Source: Arachis hypogaea
Taxonomy: Eukaryota > Streptophyta > Magnoliopsida > Fabales > Fabaceae
DNA length: 64,000 bases
Direction: 5' to 3'
Assembly (NCBI RefSeq): GCF_003086295.3
Contig: NC_092048.1
Location: forward strand, 87,648,626 to 87,712,625
Part shown: positions 33,562 to 46,110 of the stretch, piece after piece
Position numbering within the stretch: the stretch's first letter is position 1
How the letters are laid out: each line of letters starts with the position of its first letter
Program-made: the position numbers and the translations under genes
The notes under the pieces: model-generated
Seen by the model: the letters and a program-made list of their open reading frames with translations, nothing else
What the model was told of the DNA's origin: nothing
Databases searched by the model: none

Positions 33562-33980
33562 GAGCACCAACGCGCGTGTGCGCGCACCTGGCGCGTGCGC
33601 GCACCTCAAGCATTCTCGACCATCCACGCGGACGCGCCATGTACGCGTACGCGTGGATGCGAAAATTCCACCCCCAGCCAAAAACCCGAGAGTTAGGCTT
33701 GCACTGTGCGGACATTGGGCCTAAGGCACAAACCAACCCGCGCGTACATGCACCTGGCGCGTATGCGCCGTTAACACTAATTGCGCAATGCATGCGTACG
33801 CACGCTGTGCGCGCGCGCGCCGATAGCCCCACCTACCCCTCTAGTACAAAAACCAGAAAGTTATGCCAATTTTGTGCCTATTTCGTGCCCGCGACTCACG
33901 CGCAGGCGCACTTCACGCGTCCGCGCTGATCGCCACCATCATCAGGCACGCGCCCGCGTACTGTGCGCGTCCGCGTTGCA
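33562..33980 (+). repeat. ACGCG/GCGCG palindrome island of element C
   Basis: At least six clusters of GCGCGTGTGCGCGC, TACGCGTACGCGTGG, GCGCGCGCGC and CGCGTCCGCG lie in about 420 bp, alternating with AT-richer spacers containing CCAGAAAGTTATGCCAATTTTG-like text. It has the same position and style as in element A, but sequence and copy number have diverged. Confidence 0.78.
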
Positions 33981-34512
33981 AAAAAAACGAGTTTTTTTTC
34001 TCATCTTCCATTATCTTTTGTCCATTGCATTCGCATACTTTTATTCTTTGCATTTTCATTTTGTTTTCATAGCCTGCTTTTACTTTCTTTTTTTTTTTGA
34101 GCTTCTTATTTGAATAGTGGTGTTGAATTTTCTTACTCAATTGTTGAGAATTTCTTGGTTAATCTTGGTGCTTCTTGACTTGTTTGATATTGTTGGGTGA
34201 TGAAACTTTTAAATCAATGCTTACTCTTGTATGGCTCTTATATTCTTTGTGCATTGATATAAACTTGCATGCCTTTCATGACCCACTCTTTCTATTTGAA
34301 CTTGATGCTTTTGAGTGCTCTTCATGCCTTGACTTTACTCTTGCATCAAGTGTTAGTTAAGATGCCTTTGCCTATATTGCTCTCTCACTTACATGCGTAG
34401 CTAACATGTAGTGAGAACCTTACTCGTATTTGGCATTAGCCTCGCCTATGTTCTATTTGCTTTGATTTATTTGTTGTAGGCTTAATTTTCTTTCTTCTTC
34501 TTTCCTTTTAGG

Positions 34513-34656
34513 TTGGCCACCAAGAGGAAAGGAAAAGCTTCTAAATGGGGCAACAAACAAGTACTTCCGCACAACCTTTTGAAGGAGCTCATCAATTGTA
34601 GCAACCCGTCCACCTTACTCTTCTTTGCATGCACCGAGGACGGTACAAATTTCTAA
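34513..34656 (+). CDS. Element C ORF2: small basic peptide
   Basis: A 47-codon frame starts right after a TTTCCTTTTAG acceptor-like site. It opens with TTG, not ATG, and reads a basic stretch (ATKRKGKASKWGNKQ), then LLFFACTEDGTNF and TAA. It matches the end of ORF2 in element A. The stop is followed by the same GGGGAGGTCGTCCGACC phrase. It probably needs splicing for a start codon, or has lost its start. Confidence 0.45.
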   Translation: MATKRKGKASKWGNKQVLPHNLLKELINCSNPSTLLFFACTEDGTNF

Positions 34657-36199
34657 GTGTGGGGAGGTCGTCCGACCGATCTCCATGGGTAACAATTTCC
34701 TGTTTCAACACCAATTTTTAATTTTTGTCTTAGTTAGATTAGTTGTTGCATTGCATGATAGATTTCATGTTAGTTAGAATTTGTACATATTTTACCACTT
34801 CTTTTTCTGTTAGGACTACTTGGTTAGAGTGATGATTTGTTTTCCAAGAAAAATTATTTTTAGGGAACCCTACCAATTTGAAAATTTTTTCTTGTTGAAC
34901 TTGCTTGAAGAATTTATTTTGGAACATGGTTTTCAAGCTAAGAATACAAGCATGTGAGTTTTGAGCCCAATTGTGTGGTTACATCACATAACCACTTATT
35001 TTCATTCTTGTGTGCATTGTTCTCTTTTTGTGATTGTAATCTTTGATTTGTTTGATTCTTTATGTCCATTATTCCATGTATACATGCATTTATATGATTG
35101 AGGCCATCATTTCTTATAGCTCACTTACCCAAATAGCCTACCTTTCATCAACCATTGTTAGCCAATTTTGAGCATAATTAATCCCTTTTGTTCTTAATAT
35201 TAGCACATCACTACCCCTAAGTGAAAAACAATAAATATCCCTTAATTTGGATCTTTGATTAGCTTAGGCTAGTGAGGGTGTGTATCATTTGGGTATGAGA
35301 AACTTGGGACATTGGTTGAGGTAAAAGTGTAATTTTTATTTTTGTTAAAAATATTGGGAATTGGGTACATATTCATGCACTATATGTAAAACCATATGCA
35401 TTGATATATTTGTATATACTTTAGAAAAAAAATGATAAAGAAAAAGAAAAAGAACATATATATATAAAAGAAAAAAATATATAGAAAAAAGAAAGAAAAA
35501 GAAATAAAAAGGGACAAAAATATCCCAAAGTAAAGTTTAATAAAAATCAATGCATGTGGAATGTGAATTAAAGAGAATGCATGAGTATGTGAAAAAGTGG
35601 GAATCATGGGTAGCTAGGTTGTGTATTAGAATTGTATAGGTTGTTATATGTATTTGGTGAGAGCTTAGGTTAATCAAAGATACAAATTTCAAGATCACTT
35701 GACCATATGCATCCTTACCTTTACCCTAGCCCCATTACAACCTATGAATAAGTCCTCGTGATGAATGTATGCATGCATTGAATAATTGTTGATTGTTAGA
35801 TGAAAAACAAATCATGGAAAGCATGATTAGAAGAGAATTGAGTGATCGACCCTATACACTAGAGCGACTAGAGCGGATACACTTCCGGTGAGGGTTCGAT
35901 GCTCAAATCCTTATTCCCAGCTTTCATGAGCTTTCTTATTGCAAGTCTATTTGAACTTCATTTTGATATTTGAATTGGTCAAATTTGTGAGTCGTTATAT
36001 GACCTTTGCCCTACTTGCTTATATATGTTCTTGGAGATTGATTTACTTTTGACCAAGTAGGTAGAATCATTTTGTATTTAGTTGCATTCATATAGATAGG
36101 TGCATATAGTTTATTTGCATTGAATAAATGTTCATACCCTCTTCTTATCCTTCTTTATTCTTAGCATGAGGACATGCTTGGTTTAAGTGTGGGGAGATT

Positions 36200-37810
36200 T
36201 GATAAACCCCAATTTTGTGGTTTATCTTGTGCTTAATTTTGGGAATTTTATCACCTTTTCTCATATTTATTCAATGAAATAGCATGATTTTGCAATTCTC
36301 CCTTGATTTGTGCTTAAATGTGAAAACATGCTTTTTAGGCCCTTAAATTGGTGATTTTAATTCACTTTAATTCCATTCGATACTTTGATGTGTTTGTTGA
36401 GTGATTTCAGGTTCATAAGGAAAGTATTGGATGGAAGAAGTGAGGAGAAAAGCATGCAAAGTGGGAGAACTCATGAAGAGATGAAGGAACCGTAAAGTTG
36501 TCAAGCCTGACCTCTTCGCACTCAATCGATCATAACTTGAGCTACAGAGGTCCAAATGAGGCGATTCTAGTTGCGTTGGAAAGCTAACATCCGGGGCTTC
36601 AAAATGATATAAAATTTTCTGTTGTTGCCTGATGTATAGGGGTACACACGTGCACTGTACGCGTACGTACTGATGGAACACATGGTTTACTAAAGTGAAA
36701 TTGTGGCCAGCAATTTGTAACTCATTTTGGGCCCAATCCAACTCATTTCTAATCCTATTTCATGCTGAATTCAAGCTTGGGTAAGGGGGAGCAATTGTTT
36801 GTAGTTTTGGCATCATGTAGGTTAGTTTCTAGAGAGAGAAGCTCCCTCTTCTCTCTAGAATTGGGGTTCTTAGGCTTAATTCCATCTTAGATCTAGGTTT
36901 TGATTATTGTTCTCATCTTGTTCTCTTTACAATTTCATGCTTCTACTCTTTCATTCTCATGATTTGTAGTGTTAATTTGCCTTTTTGCTCTCTTTTGTGA
37001 TGATGAACTCATGTTGGATTTGGATTTTCTTTTAATGAGATTTGATAGTTGATATTTCTTTATTGATGATTTGAGTTGTTGATTTACTTTTCTTGCAATT
37101 GATAGTTGGTAGATTTATTATTCTTACACTTTTACCATGCTTTCCATTTGTACCCACCAAGTGTTTGACAAAATGCTTGGTTGGGCTTTAGAGTAGACTT
37201 TGAGCATTCTTGGCTTGGAAAGAGTAATTAGGTAATCTTGAGTCATTAATACCCAACTAATGTTGGTGATCTAGAGTTGTTAGTTAATATGATTTTCATT
37301 GACTCTAATCTCTTGCTAATTCCATTAGTAAGTTGATTAAGACATTTGGATTGAGGTTAACTAGTCTTGTTTGACTTTCTCTAATGGAAGATAACTTACA
37401 CCTTCTTCCAACATTGGGGATGACGAAATAAGATAAATTCTTGTTAAGTAGTGTTATGATTAATGACTAGGATAGAAAGTCTATGACCTCAAACCTTGCC
37501 ATGAATGTCTCTCTTTATTAATTGCTTTTTTTAATTGCTCTCTTTACTTTTCTTGTCATTTATTTTATTGCCCCTTCTGTCAACCAAACCCCTTGTTCTT
37601 CATAGCCAATAATTGACCATTTCATTGCAATTTTTTGTGAGACGACCCAGAGTTTAAATACTTCGGTTAATTTTTATTTGGAGTTTGTACTTGTGACAAA
37701 ACCGAAATTTAATTTGATGTGAGAGTTGTTTGTTGGTTTGGAGCTATGCTTACAACGAAATTCTTCTTTCTATAAGAGAAATTCCTAACCAACACGATTC
37801 TTGCCGATCA
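36200..37810 (+). repeat. 3' LTR of element C
   Basis: It starts TGATAAACCCC after AAGTGTGGGGAGATT and ends GCCGATCA. It aligns with the A LTRs throughout but is clearly more diverged from them than they are from each other. It contains the TCTAGAGAGA inverted repeat (36828-36859). Confidence 0.85.
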
Positions 37811-39232
37811 GTGGCCCTAAACGCCAGGAAGCGCCAGAAAGACAGCAAGCGCATCAATTGACTTGGCCTAGCGGCGCTAAACTTCGAACCTGGCGTTTAG
37901 CACCAATAGCACGCATAAGGATACACACAGATGGCTTCATTAGTGTAGATTTTGATAATAATTATTATTATTTTCTTTTCTTTTCATTATTAGTTAAAAC
38001 AAAACATAATCTTTTGGACTTTAGTAGTTATTATTTTATTTTATTTTCAAATCAAATAGGTTAGATATAAAAGGGGAAAAGATTCAGCCCTTCGGGCTTC
38101 TTCTCTTCTCTTCTCGACCTCATTCGACATTTTATACATTTTTGAAACCCGAGTTTTCTTTGAGCCATGAGCAACTAAACCTCCTCTATTTAGGTTAGGA
38201 GCTCAATTTATTCTATGGATTAATACTATTGCCAGTCTACTTTTAATTGATGTATTAATTTTAATTAAATGATTACTTTCATTCTTCATCTTATGAATTT
38301 GAGTATATTGCAAAATAGCTCTTTTTCTACATGAATTCTTGTTGATTCTTGGAAATGTTAACTCAATTGAATAACAGCTTGAAAGTAACTCCTCCTAAAC
38401 TACTAATTACCTGGACTTAACGTGATACATGACATATAATCATCTTATATTTGGGTAATTAGGGTTTTTGTGTCTAATAAACTAGAATTGGACCTAAACC
38501 TTTAATCTTAATTAAGTGACCAAGGAATTAGCGGTTAATTAGGTTAGAGGAGACTAAATCTTTGAGGAATTAGGGTTTAGTCAATTAAAGTTTGCCATGA
38601 ATTGAATCTTGCATGATTAAAGTATTTGGTAAGAACTATTAATCCGGAAAAATAAATATCTCTGAAACCTTAACTCTTTTCTCACACACTTTTCACACCA
38701 AATTTACTAATTGCTTTCTTAATTCCTGAATTGCTATTTGATGCTTTTGAACCCAAAACACTATTTTTTGCTTGTCTAACTAAGTGAATTACTAAATTAT
38801 TGTTGCTTGGTCCATCAATCCTCATGGGATCGACCCTCACTCACCTGAGGTATTACTTGATACGACCCGGTGCACTTGCCGGTTCAGTTGTGGTATTCGA
38901 AATTCCGCACCATTATGAGATTGATGACTTGAGTATGAATGGACTTGTATTGAATGGACAATGATCACCGAGATATAATATATACTATACTAATATTGTT
39001 AAGTCGTTATGCGCCTGGCAAGGACGGTGGTTAATCCCGCTTACGTTGATATGTGAGGTCTGTGGTAGAGTATCCCACTCGCATCCTTTCAAGTCACAAG
39101 AGTGAGCTGGAAACTATATCCATGGGAGAGTGAGCCAGGCACTATATCCTTGAGGGTATCCATTTATATTCGGACCGAAAGGCAACATTCTTTGGAGATG
39201 TATCGGGTTGTCAATTGAACCGACAGTGTGAT

Positions 39233-40824
39233 TGATGAACGGATTTTTGTTAGTAAAGAATTTCACAATAAATTCTCGTTGCTAGTATAGTTTCTAAACC
39301 AACAAAGAATGCTTTCGTACAAAAATTGGGTTGTCACTTAAGCAAACCCAATAAAAATAAACCAAAGTATTTAAACCTCGGGTCGTCTCTCAAGGAATTG
39401 CAGGGAAGTATGTTACCATTGGTTATGAGATAGTATCTTTTTGGGTTTTTGAAATAAGGAACAAGGAAATAAAATGGCAAGAAAGTAAATTAATAACTAG
39501 AAAAGCTCTTGGCAAGGTATGAGAATTAGACATCCTATCCTAGTTATCCTTATCAATTGTGATGAGAATTGTCCATTGCTACCACTTAGTTAACATCTAA
39601 CTATGAAGGAAAGTCAAGTGGATGAATCAATTTGATTCCTCAAGTCCTAGTCAACTCCTAAGGAAAGATTAGCTTTAGAGGGATCCAAATCAACTAGCAA
39701 CTTTCAATTATCAATCAACAAAGGAGTTTGATAACTCGAGTCTCCAATTACTCAACCAAAGCCAAGCAGAGAAAAACCTACTCTAAAATCCAACCAAGCA
39801 TTTTATCAAATACTTGGAAGGCACAACATAAAAACATAGAAAAATAATAAGAGATAATAAAATCCAAACAACCAATTGAAAGCATCAATAACATAAATTG
39901 AAGAAAGCAATCATAAATATGAAATACCTCAAATTGCATTAAATAGAAAATCAAATCTAACATGAAGAGTTCATAAATCAAATCTAACAAGAGAAATAGA
40001 TAAACTAAAATGCTAGAACTAATAAGAGTAGAAGAAAACTAATTAAACTAAGATAGAAATCTAAAGTTGAAAATAGCTAAACCTAAGAATCCCAAAACCT
40101 AGAGAGAGGAGGAGAGAGCCTCTCTCTCTAGAAAACTACATCTAAAAACCTAAAATTATGTGAATGTAAGTTGTGTGAATGAATTAATGTGATTTCCCCA
40201 ATCTGCAGCCCTTAATATGTGTTTTCTGGGTCAAAAACTGGGTTAAAAGGAGCCCAGAAATTGCCTCTAGCATTTTCTGATGCGTCCAGCACGTGGCTCT
40301 GTCACGCGTACGCGTCGCCCACGCGTACGCGTCGATTGAACTTTTGCAACGTCACGCGTACGCGTGATCCACGCGTGTATGTTTCCTAACAGCATGGAAA
40401 CTATGGGAAATTATATATCATTTCGAAGCCCCGGATGTTAGCTTTCCAACGCAACTAGAACTGCCTCATTTGGACCTTTGTAGCTCAAGTTATGGTCAAT
40501 TTAGTACGAAGAGGTCAGGCTTGACAGCTCAACAATTCCTTCAATTTCTTGTATTCCTTCCACTTTTGCATGCTTCCTTTCCATCCTCTAAGTCATTCCT
40601 GCCCTATAAACCCTGAAATCACTTAACACACGTATCAAGGCATCCAATGGTAATAAGAGAGGATTAAAGCTAGCAAGTTTAGGGCCAAAGAAGCATGTTT
40701 TCAATCATAGCACAGAATTAGGAAGGAAAATATAAAACATGTGAATTATATGAATAAGTGTGAGTTTAGTGGATAAAATCCATTCAATTAAGTACAAAAT
40801 ATACCACAAAATAGTGGTGCATCA
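39233..40824 (-). mobile_element. Element E: solo LTR related to the A/C LTRs
   Basis: On the minus strand it begins TGATGCACCACTATTTTGTGG and ends CCGTTCATCA, 1592 bp. The flanking TSD copies are GTGAT and GTAAT, one base apart, so one has mutated. It contains the AGAGAGAGG/CCTCTCTCTCT hairpin counterpart (about 40100-40130) and an ACGCGTACGCGT cluster. It sits in the 5' LTR of element G. Confidence 0.82.
40300..40382 (-). repeat. TACGCGTA cluster in solo LTR E
   Basis: Three near-perfect copies of CACGCGTACGCGTSR (S = C/G, R = A/G) plus one CCACGCGTGTATG in about 80 bp, within an AT-rich LTR. Confidence 0.8.
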
Positions 40825-41791
40825 GTAATATCACAGCCAATAGGACATGCATTCATCATGTGAATTTTCTATGTGTTTGCTTGCTTTGCCTACTTGCATC
40901 CTTTGCCTAAATGTATAACATGCTTAATTGCTTCCTGGTTTACTTGTTATATATGCCTATTATTTGTGTTTTACTTGTTTGCATATACTTGCGTTTTATA
41001 CTCAGATTGAGGAGGTTCAATAGGTGGTGGGGATGGGATCGCATGGGGGTTAGGCTGGCGAAGGCTGTGGGACAACGGTGTATTTAATAGTTAGAAAATT
41101 TTTAGGGCTTAGATAACCTTTTATGGTTCTGTTAAATATTTCTAAGTTTGAATCTTATGTTTGATGTGAAGTTCTAGGATTGCCTTTGGCGTCCCGGAAC
41201 CTTATATCTTATATATTGCACACTGTTACCATACTGAGAACTTTCGGTTCTCATACCATATGTTGTTGTTGTTTTTCAGATGCAGGTCGCAACCCACCTC
41301 GATGAGTTTGCGAATGGTGACAGAGCGGAGGATCGCTTGTTATATCTCTTTGTATTTTGGATGTACGTTGTAGTTCTCTCACTTTTGTATCTTATACTTT
41401 GTTGCCTTAGAAGCTTACTTTGAGAGACAGGTTGTATGCTGTTTTAACTTCCTAAAACTCTGTTATATTTGTATTAACTAATCGGCCTAAACTCTGCGGG
41501 CTAGGCTAGTGTTCTTTTAACTATTAAATATATGTATACATACCTTATGATCTTGTATCTTTATCTTGTATATCTTATCCTTTGCACTTTAGTTAGTTCA
41601 TGTGTAACATTTCGTGCTTTTGTATCTCTGTTTTCTATATCTTTGAGCTATAATTCTTCGTCGGGCTTCTCGTATTATAATTTCCTTTTAAATATATTTA
41701 TTATATAAGTTTTTCGAACTATCGTGGCACTTTGTTATCCGTTGCTTTACGGCATGAGGTAAGGCTTAGGGTGATAGGGTGTTACATTTAG

Positions 41792-41803
41792 TGGTATCAG
41801 AGC
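41792..41803 (+). other. Primer-binding site of element G (tRNA-Met)
   Basis: TGGTATCAGAGC lies five bases after the LTR end GTTACA. This is the standard plant initiator tRNA-Met primer site of chromoviruses and many copia elements. Confidence 0.9.
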
Positions 41804-42010
41804 GGTTCGTCCTTGTGAGCCTAAGGGATGGACCGATTGTGCTTAATTGCATACTCTGGGTCATTTTTCTTTTGTACTATTTAGGTTATCTGCTTGATAT
41901 GCATAGCATGCTTGTTTGTGAGTGCCTTTTTGGGATAATTGAAGTACTAAGCTTGAGATATTGAGACTGATCACCTTGATATTGATTGCTTGGAGTAGAC
42001 AGGACCCTGG

Positions 42011-42647
42011 ATGGCTACTCGCAGACGAGGTCGGTCACGTACATGGAGAGACAATGAAGGTAACCAACTCGCTAACGACCATGCCGAGTTTATAGCGACG
42101 ATGACCAACCTAGCGAATTCTATGAGAGCGAGTGCAACTGCAAAAGCTCAAGCTATGAAGATGTTGGGTCAACCAACCAAAAATAGGAACAAAAACGGAG
42201 AAGGGGCCAAAAACAACTTAGGAGTTGCGTCGATAACACTTGCTGCTTTTCTTAAAGTAAACCCACTAACTTTCAGAGGGACAACCAACCCTACTGAAGC
42301 AGACAATTGGTTCCAAGCCATGGAGCATGCACTGCAGGCTCAGCATGTCCCAGCTACTCAATTTGTAGAGTTTGCGGCGTACCAATTTTTAGGAGAGGCT
42401 TAACACTGGTGGCAAGGATAATGCCGACTCCTACAACTTCCGAGCACAGACATTCCTTCAGACGTATTTCAAATGGCTTTTTACAAGAAGTATTTTCCAG
42501 AATCGGTAAGAGAAGCTAGAGAGTTGGAGCTTATGCAGCTGAAGCAAGGCTCATTGTATGTGGCCGAGTACACTAGTAGATTTGAGGAACTCTATAGGTT
42601 CTCTAGGATATGTCAAGGTGCCCCTGAGTCCTATCAGAGTTGGAAGT
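42011..42647 (+). pseudogene. Element G gag, first part
   Basis: It starts at ATG 42011. A basic N terminus (MATRRRGRSRTWRD) leads into the chromovirus gag domain (FLKVNPLTFRGTTNPTEAD, then MAFYKKYFPESVREARELEL and YTSRFEELYRFSRIC). There are two in-frame stops near 42401 and 42417 and a frame change after ~42418. The sequence is cut at 42647 by element F and resumes at 53058. Confidence 0.85.
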
Positions 42648-43188
42648 TGTTCCGAGGGTTACCTGAAACTGGAGGTCGATCTCGGTCGAGATCTTCTGTA
42701 CTGGTCGGTGCCGACGTGTCCGGCTGGTGAGTGGCGGCCGGAGCTATCGTGTCCGACCTGTTGACTGGATGTACTGCTGATCTTTGGTCACCGGAGGGTG
42801 GGGGGTACATGCAAGAGACTCCGATGCTTAAGTTAGCACGGGTATTAAGCAGGTTTTTAGTAGAATCAGAGTATGAGTTATACCTAGGTGCTCCAGTATA
42901 TTTATAGTAGTGTGGGCCGACCTTTCTGATAAGGTAAGTTAGTTACCTTATCTTATCTTATCTTTATCTTGAGTGAAGTCAGCTTATCTTTAAGGGAACC
43001 GCCTTTATCTCTATAGGCTTGGATTAGCTTTGGATTTGGGTCGTGCTCCTCTATTTGGGCCTTTTACTGGGCTCTCCTGTCGATTTGGCCGGGCTCTTTA
43101 AAAAGAGGTCGGCTAGTCAGTCCTAAAGAGGTCGGTCGCTTTGTCGCCGATCATCCCGGGTCGATCAGCTCGACCCAGGGTATGAACA
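42648..43188 (-). repeat. 3' LTR of element F
   Basis: The pair of 52512-53052. On the minus strand it is preceded by AAGCAGGGGCAC (43189-43200), the likely polypurine tract, and begins TGTTCATACC. Confidence 0.94.
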
Positions 43189-44200
43189 GTGCCCCTGCTT
43201 GAGCTCGGTCTTTTTGTTGAGGTCAAGTCCTTGACTTCGGTCCTTCTCTAGTGAAGCCGAACTCAAGCATTTAGTCGATTCCTTTCTTTGTAGAATTTCG
43301 AATGTAGAACGTCTTCCTCTGAAAGCGCGCGCTTTTGTATTAGCGCTCATTTCTTGGAAATGTATGAGGTTTTAAATACCCTCATTAATTAGCTTTTAAT
43401 GCTCCGTTTCCCTTGGTTTTTATTTTGAATCTTTATACCCAAAAAAACGGTTTCTCTTCCCTTGTTACCGTAACTTCCCTTTTCTTTCTCGCTTTCTGTT
43501 TTCGCCCGGGGTTTTGCAGTTTCGCGTTTCTCCCTGCGACATTGCTTTTGTTCGGGTTTTCTCTTGTGAGAGGGTGATTTCCAGACTTCGTCTTCCATCT
43601 TCAATCTTTCTTTGAAGCTTGCCGCTTTTTCTAGGTTGGTTCTAGTTTTCTTGCTTCTTTTGTAGCTTCGTCTTCAGTTTTTTGTAGAGCTTCGATTTTG
43701 CATGTTTTGAAAAGTTTGAATCCTTTCGTGGTCTTGTATTTGCTTGTCGCTGTAATGCGTTCTTCCTGACTTTCTGCTATGCATTCTCTTGGCATTTCCG
43801 TTGAGGCTGTCTAGGGTTTTTCTGTTTGACACCATTTATCTAGAAAATCTGCATCTGTTTCTTGCTTTATTTGAAGGTTACTTTGCCTGATTCTGAGAAA
43901 GTTTGCATCTTTGTTAGTTTCTTCTTAGCGCACTTGATTTTTAGGAATGCTTTTGATGGTAGACTGTGATGACTTTTTCTTTTTCTTGTTTTGAGAAATG
44001 CTTGGGTGGGAGCTGTAGATTTTCTTGGAAACCTTGCTTTGTTACTGCCTCCAAGGGATGCCCCAAGACTTTGGTTTGAGTCTTGGGGTTTTCCTTTGCT
44101 GTTTCTTTACCTGTATCGTATTAATCGAGTCGTTTATCCCTTGTCCGAGATGTTTTTGGTAACCCCATCTTCTTTTCTTATTGTAGGGTTAGTTGGCCTC

Positions 44201-46110
44201 ATGTCTTCTCGCAATAACATTGTAGAGATATCTTCCCGAGTTCCTGAGGGGATGTCCGATTGGCTGGACTCCCTTGTCTTGCTGTGTGTTTCTGTTGTGG
44301 ATGCTGAATTTTGCATAGAGCTGAGGAAGTGCCATAGGATTTGTGGTAATAGTGCCCGGGAGGGAGATTATGAGCTTGTTGCTCCTGATTTTGATGAGAG
44401 AGTTTGTTTTCCGACTTCCATCGATGGGGAACGTCCCTTTTTTTACCCTTATGAATACTTCTTCAGTCAGTTGAACGTTACTTTTCCTTTCACTGCCTTC
44501 GAGACCGACTTGTTGTAGTCGTGTAATATTGCCCCCTCCCAGCTTCACCCAAATTCCTGGGGTTTTGTTAAGATTTTCCAGTTACTCTGCCGAGAATTAG
44601 GTGTAACACCTTCTCTGACTCTCTTCCTGTTTGTATCCGCCAAGCCTGGTGGTTCTTCGAAAAAGGAAGCTTCCTGGGTTTCCTTCAGGTCTGCCCAGGG
44701 CCATAAAGTTTTTGCTATGTATGATGAGTCCTTTAAGGACTTCAAGAATTACTTCTTCAAAGTTCGTGCCGTCGAGGGGGCCCGCCCCTTTTTTCTTGAT
44801 GAAAACGATGAGCCCTCTTTCCCTCTATGGTGGCAGAAGGATGTGAGAGTGTCTCGCTATACTTGGGAGATGCTTGACGATGTTGAACGTGCTTTTGTTG
44901 TTGTTCTTGAGGATTTATGGGGGGCGCCTCCTCATCTTGATACAAAAAGATTTTTAAACGATCTGTCTCTGGTTCGGACTGTTTTGGGTATTTGTCAGAC
45001 TTGTTTCTATACTTGTTTTATTGGCTTTGCTTCTTCTTCTTGTGATTGTGATCCTTTGCTGTGGCTGTTTTTGCAGAGATGTCAAAAAATAATGATTCCA
45101 TGAATGCCTTCAAAAGGGAAAAAAGGGAAACTGCTGCTCAAAACATCTCGGCCAAGGCGGCTGGGGAGGGATCTTCGCAAGTTTCAATGAAGCCGCCCGT
45201 GCCGAGTTCTCCTGGTCCGAGGAAGGTGATCCCCACTCCTCGGGTTCGTCCGGTGGAGCCCCCCCAGTCTTCTGCTGCAGCTTCTGGTGCTCCTCCTAGT
45301 AAAAAGCAAAAAATGATTGAGCCTTTCAACCTTGATGCTCCTAACTTTGATGCGGTCGAGTTTGTAGATCAACAAATCGGCCCTTATGGTGTCCTCCCTA
45401 TGGATGACGTGTCGCTTCTTCATTATTTTGATTATATAACTCAGAGTAGTATCAAGATGGCACACATGGGAGTGGCCCTATATCGAACTGCTCAAAGTCT
45501 TCCTCTGCATGCCACTAAAGCTTTTATGGAGGAGGCCAAACAGGAGTTTGATCGGATGAAAGGCTTGAAGGAGGAGCTTGAAGTGAAGGTGGCTAAGATG
45601 GATAAAGATTTGGAGAATGAGAAGGCGAGTTCCATCTCTCTGGCGGCTTCTGTGAGGCTGGCTGAGGACACGGCTATGAGACATAAGGATAGTTATGTGA
45701 CATCTTACCGGGAGGTGTTGCGCCTGAGGAAGGAGTTGGAGAATGCCCGAGCTGATTACTCCGAGCTCCAAGGTCATCTTGTTGGTAGTGTAACTGCTGC
45801 CTATGAGAACATGAAGGAACAAGTTCGGGTTCTTGCTTCCGAGGCTGACCTGACCCTCTTCAGCCTAGATAACGTTGTCAGGGATGGAAAGATTGTCCCT
45901 GATGATGAGGATGATGATGATGTTGAACCTCCCCCTGTGTCCTCTGCCAAGGTGTCAACTCCTGCTGTTCCTGCCGAGGTCGGCCCTCCCGCTTCTGATC
46001 CTGACTGCCAGATCTTAAACCGGGATGACGGTACTGTGGATGCTGTTCCTCTCCAGGCTCGCCCTCCGTCTCCTTGGACTGATGCTGCTAAAAAGTCTTC
46101 TGACCCTTAG
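44201..46110 (+). pseudogene. Antisense extra ORF of element F (gypsy-type transposon domain, coiled coil)
   Basis: This gene runs opposite to gag-pol, between pol and the 3' LTR. Exon 1 (44201-44987) begins MSSRNNIVEISSRVPEG. A clean 89-bp intron (GT 44988, AG 45075-45076) joins it in phase to exon 2 (45077-46110), about 606 codons in all. TAG at 44516-44518 interrupts exon 1. The section around FFYPYEYFFSQLNVTF and SQLHPNSWGFVKIFQLLC matches, from memory, the domain annotated as putative gypsy-type transposon (PF04195). Exon 2 has a Pro/Ala-rich linker, a basic PPSKKQK (nuclear-signal-like), a ~110-residue coiled coil (LKEELEVKVAKMDKDLE onward) and an acidic DDEDDDD tail. Antisense extra ORFs are known from Tat elements; their role is not established. 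Confidence 0.8.

Larger units (their letters stand above)
33306..37810 (+). mobile_element. Element C: 5'-truncated relative of element A
   Basis: It begins abruptly in the post-ORF region (GGAGACACCCCACC) and then follows element A's 3' internal sequence: two-hairpin element, TTTTGGTAGTTGTTTGGAGG, ACGCGT island, small ORF2, low-complexity tract, purine tract and a 3' LTR (36200-37810). The 5' LTR, PBS and ORF1 are missing, and no TSD was found, so a deletion removed its left part. It is nested in solo LTR D. Confidence 0.82.
32986..38912 (+). mobile_element. Element D: solo LTR interrupted by element C
   Basis: It starts TGATGCGTGAGCATC and ends ATTCCGCACCA, with the perfect TSD TTATG (32981-32985 and 38913-38917). 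Its own sequence is 32986-33305 plus 37811-38912 (about 1.4 kb). The 3' part carries the block GGTATTACTTGATACGACCC with GTGCACTTGCCGGTT, homologous to the 3' end of the B-family LTR, so it is Athila-like in plus orientation. A TATA box (TATAAAAGG, 38066-38074) lies ahead of a pyrimidine-rich start region. It also holds GGCGTT-type motifs near 33225-33300 and 37812-37905. Confidence 0.85.
30013..41786 (+). repeat. 5' LTR of element G (interrupted by D+C and E)
   Basis: The LTR's own sequence is 30013-32985, 38918-39232 and 40830-41786, about 4.2 kb. Each gap is closed by a TSD. The two ends are imperfect inverted copies (TGTAATACCC ... GGGTGTTACA), and inner blocks also mirror each other (CATGATGTATGCC near 31028 against GGACATGCATTCATCATG near 40840). 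It contains a few TACGCG motifs (31677-31690, 32545-32690). No coding. Confidence 0.75.

Noticed and set aside
33306..37810. Element C as a complete element
   Set aside because: No 5' LTR, PBS or ORF1 and no duplication at its ends; treated as a truncated remnant.
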